Source: JBBDMU01 sp040878115 (GTDB taxonomy: Bacteria; Bacteroidota; Rhodothermia; Balneolales; Natronogracilivirgulaceae). From it: DNA of 6,370 bases. Each line of letters begins with the position of its first letter. The first letter of the stretch is position 1. This document shows positions 4,471-6,370 of this stretch, one piece after another. The position numbers were made by a program, and so were the translations under genes. The stretch lies in the NCBI GenBank assembly GCA_040878115.1, contig JBBDMV010000038.1:1-6370 (forward strand). The letters are read 5' to 3'. Below the pieces are notes generated by a model. That model was not told the DNA's origin and searched no databases. It was given only the letters and a program-made list of their open reading frames with translations.

Positions 4471-5772
4471 ATGTCAATGAACAGAATTAACACGAACTTG
4501 CAGTCTATGACTGCACAGTCTTCGTTGAACAACATCAACACCAGGCTGGGAAATGCCCAGCAGAAGCTCTCTACGGGCTTGCGAATCAACAGAGCGGAAG
4601 ACGACGCCGCTGGTTTTTCTATTGCCTCTAAACTGACCAGCCGTATCGAAGGCCTCGACCAATCCGTACGGAACGTGGGCGACGCCAAATCGGTCCTCGA
4701 TATCGCCGAAACAGGGATGAACTCCATCATGGACATTCTGATAGATATGAAAGGAAGAGCTGTACAAGCCTCAAACGATACGCTGGGTGTAGACGAACGC
4801 GGGTTTATTATGGACCAGCTTAAGGCGTTGGGTGAGGAAATCGATAATATTGCAGGCGCTACTACTTTTCAGGGTATGAATTTGCTGAGCGGACAAGAGC
4901 CTGATGCCCCAAAAATGGTTGATAGTGAGGGGAATGTTATTGATACATCAGAATTAAGTACCGCTGGCGGTGCTGCCGGTGATTATACATTCGATGGCGG
5001 TCCGGGAGATGTTTATGCTAGTGGTGGGGCTGTATATGAACTAGGAGATTTATATGCGGACGATGGCCTTTTAAAACTGCATGATGCTACTGGTGCTACA
5101 GTAGCCAACTCACTTGGACAAGATGTCTATGTGCAATTCGATATGTCAAATCTTGGTATTAGCTTCACAAATGCCCTAGGTGAAGAGGTTGAGGTTGCTG
5201 ATCCTACAGAGCTGGAGGCCGTATTTGAAGATGCAGCCGGCACAGCAATGACATTATCAAGCCTCTACAGTGGTGATCAAAATACTGCAATTCAAAATCC
5301 TGATGATTCTGCCATAGTGGATGGTGATGATAATCAGGTGTATATGTCATTCTCCGAAACAGTAGATCTTGGATTGAATTTCCAGGTTGGAGAGCGTGGC
5401 GTAGACCAGTTGAGCATTGGCCTTGTTGAAACGAACCAAGTACAACTTGGCGTTGCAGATGGACTTGCCGCACTTGTAGCCGGTGAAACAGAGGGTTTCA
5501 ATAGCTTTATTGATGACATTGACGGTGCTATTGAAAAGCTGGCCGGCAACTTCAATCAGATCGGTATGGACCAGAACAAACTGTCTATCCGCGAAGAAAA
5601 CCTTGACCAGTCGATCACCAGTAGCAGCGCGGCCCGTAGCCGTATCCAGGATGCTGACTTTGCCAGCGTGCAAAGTGAGTCCATCCGTTTGCAGATCCTG
5701 CAGCAGACAGCGACTTCATCGTTGGCCCAGGCCAATTCAAGTGCGCAGTCCGTACTCGGGTTCCTGCAATAA
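4471..5772 (+). CDS. fliC: Flagellin
   Basis: This 433-residue protein is the filament subunit, exported unfolded by the flagellar type III apparatus and polymerised under the cap. The N-terminal D0/D1 region (about 1-140) is canonical: INTNLQSMTAQSSLNN, the highly conserved LSTGLRINRAEDDAAG (33-48), and a helix through RAVQASN to FQGMNLL. The C-terminal D1/D0 region (about 342-433) has the usual coiled helices and ends QANSSAQSVLGFLQ, matching the family's VLxLL-type end. Residues of about 142-341 are a variable outer domain (D2/D3-like) rich in Gly, Asp and Glu. By my count it has about 38 acidic residues and only three Lys/Arg. Its codons look AT-richer than the conserved ends. The gene appears monocistronic: a sigma-28-like promoter lies about 50 bases upstream and a strong terminator 35 bases after the stop. 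An in-frame extension back to 4300 was rejected because it would cover the promoter. Confidence 0.96.
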   Translation: MSMNRINTNLQSMTAQSSLNNINTRLGNAQQKLSTGLRINRAEDDAAGFSIASKLTSRIEGLDQSVRNVGDAKSVLDIAETGMNSIMDILIDMKGRAVQASNDTLGVDERGFIMDQLKALGEEIDNIAGATTFQGMNLLSGQEPDAPKMVDSEGNVIDTSELSTAGGAAGDYTFDGGPGDVYASGGAVYELGDLYADDGLLKLHDATGATVANSLGQDVYVQFDMSNLGISFTNALGEEVEVADPTELEAVFEDAAGTAMTLSSLYSGDQNTAIQNPDDSAIVDGDDNQVYMSFSETVDLGLNFQVGERGVDQLSIGLVETNQVQLGVADGLAALVAGETEGFNSFIDDIDGAIEKLAGNFNQIGMDQNKLSIREENLDQSITSSSAARSRIQDADFASVQSESIRLQILQQTATSSLAQANSSAQSVLGFLQ

Positions 5773-5806
5773 GAGCAGAATTATTACTCCTATAATTCAC
5801 ACAATT

Positions 5807-5839
5807 AAAAGGGTGCTGGTGATACCGGCGCCCTTTTTT
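5807..5839 (+). terminator. Intrinsic terminator of flagellin
   Basis: AAAAGGGTGCTGGT, loop GAT, ACCGGCGCCCTTTT: a 14-bp stem with two G-U wobble pairs, leading into a run of six T (5834-5839). It stands 35 bases after the flagellin stop. The A-tract on the left means it could also work in the other direction. Confidence 0.9.
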
Positions 5840-5842
5840 AAT

Positions 5843-5863
5843 TTGTGAATTGGTGATTGGTGA
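5843..5863. repeat. Heptamer tandem array 3
   Basis: In-phase 7-bp units TTGTGAA, TTGGTGA, TTGGTGA start four bases after the terminator's T-run. The unit sequence differs from those at 1591 and 2873, but the period and the position just after a gene end are the same. Confidence 0.5.
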
Positions 5864-5890
5864 ATTTGTGGCTTTTCACCTTCCAACATT

Positions 5891-6065
5891 CGTCCCATGG
5901 GGACGGGATATTTGTAGAAAAAAGCAATCCTCCCTCCGCAACCCGTTCCGTTAGGAACGGTATGTTAACAGAAGCTGGATGACAGGAATAATATTTCGTC
6001 CCTACGGGACGATGTTTTTTAGGGTGGCCGTGGTGCTTTCTACAAATAGGTAGCCCCTACGGGGC
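5891..6065. repeat. Nested cluster of four short palindromes (REP/BIME-like)
   Basis: There are four hairpins: CGTCCC-ATG-GGGACG (5891-5905), CCGTTCC-GTTA-GGAACGG (5943-5960), CGTCCC-TAC-GGGACG (5997-6011) and GCCCC-TAC-GGGGC (6053-6065). The second and third are each followed by a TATGTT- or ATGTTT-like string. A perfect 12-bp inverted repeat, TATTTGTAGAAA (5909-5920) against TTTCTACAAATA (6037-6048), sits just inside the outer hairpins, so the whole 175 bp is an inverted, nested unit. It resembles REP-type elements moved by IS200-like (RAYT) transposases. No such gene is in the window. Confidence 0.7.
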
Positions 6066-6370
6066 AGTGTTTATCCTTGTTCCATTTAACTTTACCTAAA
6101 TGATTAGAGGTTTTCAATACTTTCTGAAGGCTTTATTTTTTTAAAATGCATTCCGGATATAAATAAGTAAACCATAGCTTCTATTTATAAGCCTTTTGAT
6201 ACCCCCCGGCCCCCTGCCCCTAGACCGCCGGGCTTGCGGCAGATTCACGGTATCCATGCAACAGCTATTATTAAAGAAGGTAAACCTACCGTAGATATGA
6301 ATGAGTGATAACAAGCCTTAATTATTTAGGCACTTTTCTAAAAAACGGCGTTTTACCCTTTATTTCTACA
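6066..6370. other. Terminal 305 bases with no supportable gene
   Basis: This is mostly AT-rich DNA with one sharply GC-rich, C-tract island at 6202-6241 (CCCCCCGGCCCCCTGCCCC). In-frame, 6234-6308 reads a short plausible string, LRQIHGIHATAIIKEGKPT then VDMNE, before TGA. No start or upstream continuation makes it a gene; a degraded fragment is possible. Weak stem-loops occur at 6315-6332 (GCCT/AGGC) and about 6342-6354 (AAAAC-GGC-GTTTT). The neighbouring gene to the right, if any, is outside the window. Confidence 0.35.

Noticed and set aside
5891..6065. Short palindromes as a CRISPR array
   Set aside because: The units differ in sequence and spacing (about 36-42 bases between hairpins) and form a nested inverted structure rather than identical direct repeats.

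Overview
The window looks like chromosomal DNA from a flagellated member of the Bacteroidota/FCB group, most likely of the Balneolota/Rhodothermota kind. Three things point there: a secreted DUF4412-type protein, a canonical flagellin, and intergenic DNA full of small palindromic and heptameric repeats. The acidic middle of the flagellin fits a saline habitat. This placement is inference; no rRNA or other phylogenetic marker is present.

Left part (1-1590, + strand): about 310 bases without a gene carry a possible interspersed-repeat fragment at the edge and a small hairpin. Next come a signal-peptide-bearing DUF4412-like protein (312-1082) and an unrecognised 150-residue protein (1135-1587). 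Immediately before the second gene is a near-perfect sigma-28 (FliA) promoter with an intact GCCGATAA box, which suggests a late flagellar-regulon gene of unknown function.

Middle part (1591-2897): this is a layered accessory patch. From left to right it holds a 7-bp tandem array, the last codons of a second histidine-kinase gene, a 176-bp repeat with hairpin ends (R1), a toxin-antitoxin pair on the minus strand, a second copy of the repeat (R2, about 91% identical), a 9-bp-period array and another 7-bp array. The toxin is a PIN-domain VapC whose frame is broken by one missing base near position 2205. The antitoxin-position gene overlaps it by ATGA. The layout suggests that a repeat-flanked toxin-antitoxin segment replaced most of a kinase paralogue.

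Right part (2890-6370): a cytoplasmic sensor histidine kinase (2890-4098, minus) is divergent from a flagellin gene (4471-5772, plus). The flagellin has its own sigma-28-like promoter (4388-4414), a good ribosome binding site and a strong intrinsic terminator (5807-5839). Beyond it lie a third 7-bp array, a nested cluster of four short palindromes (5891-6065), and about 300 bases with no supportable gene.

Taken together, two genes appear to belong to the late flagellar regulon (flagellin and the 150-residue protein). The kinase sits between them and could sense a motility-related signal, but that link rests only on position.
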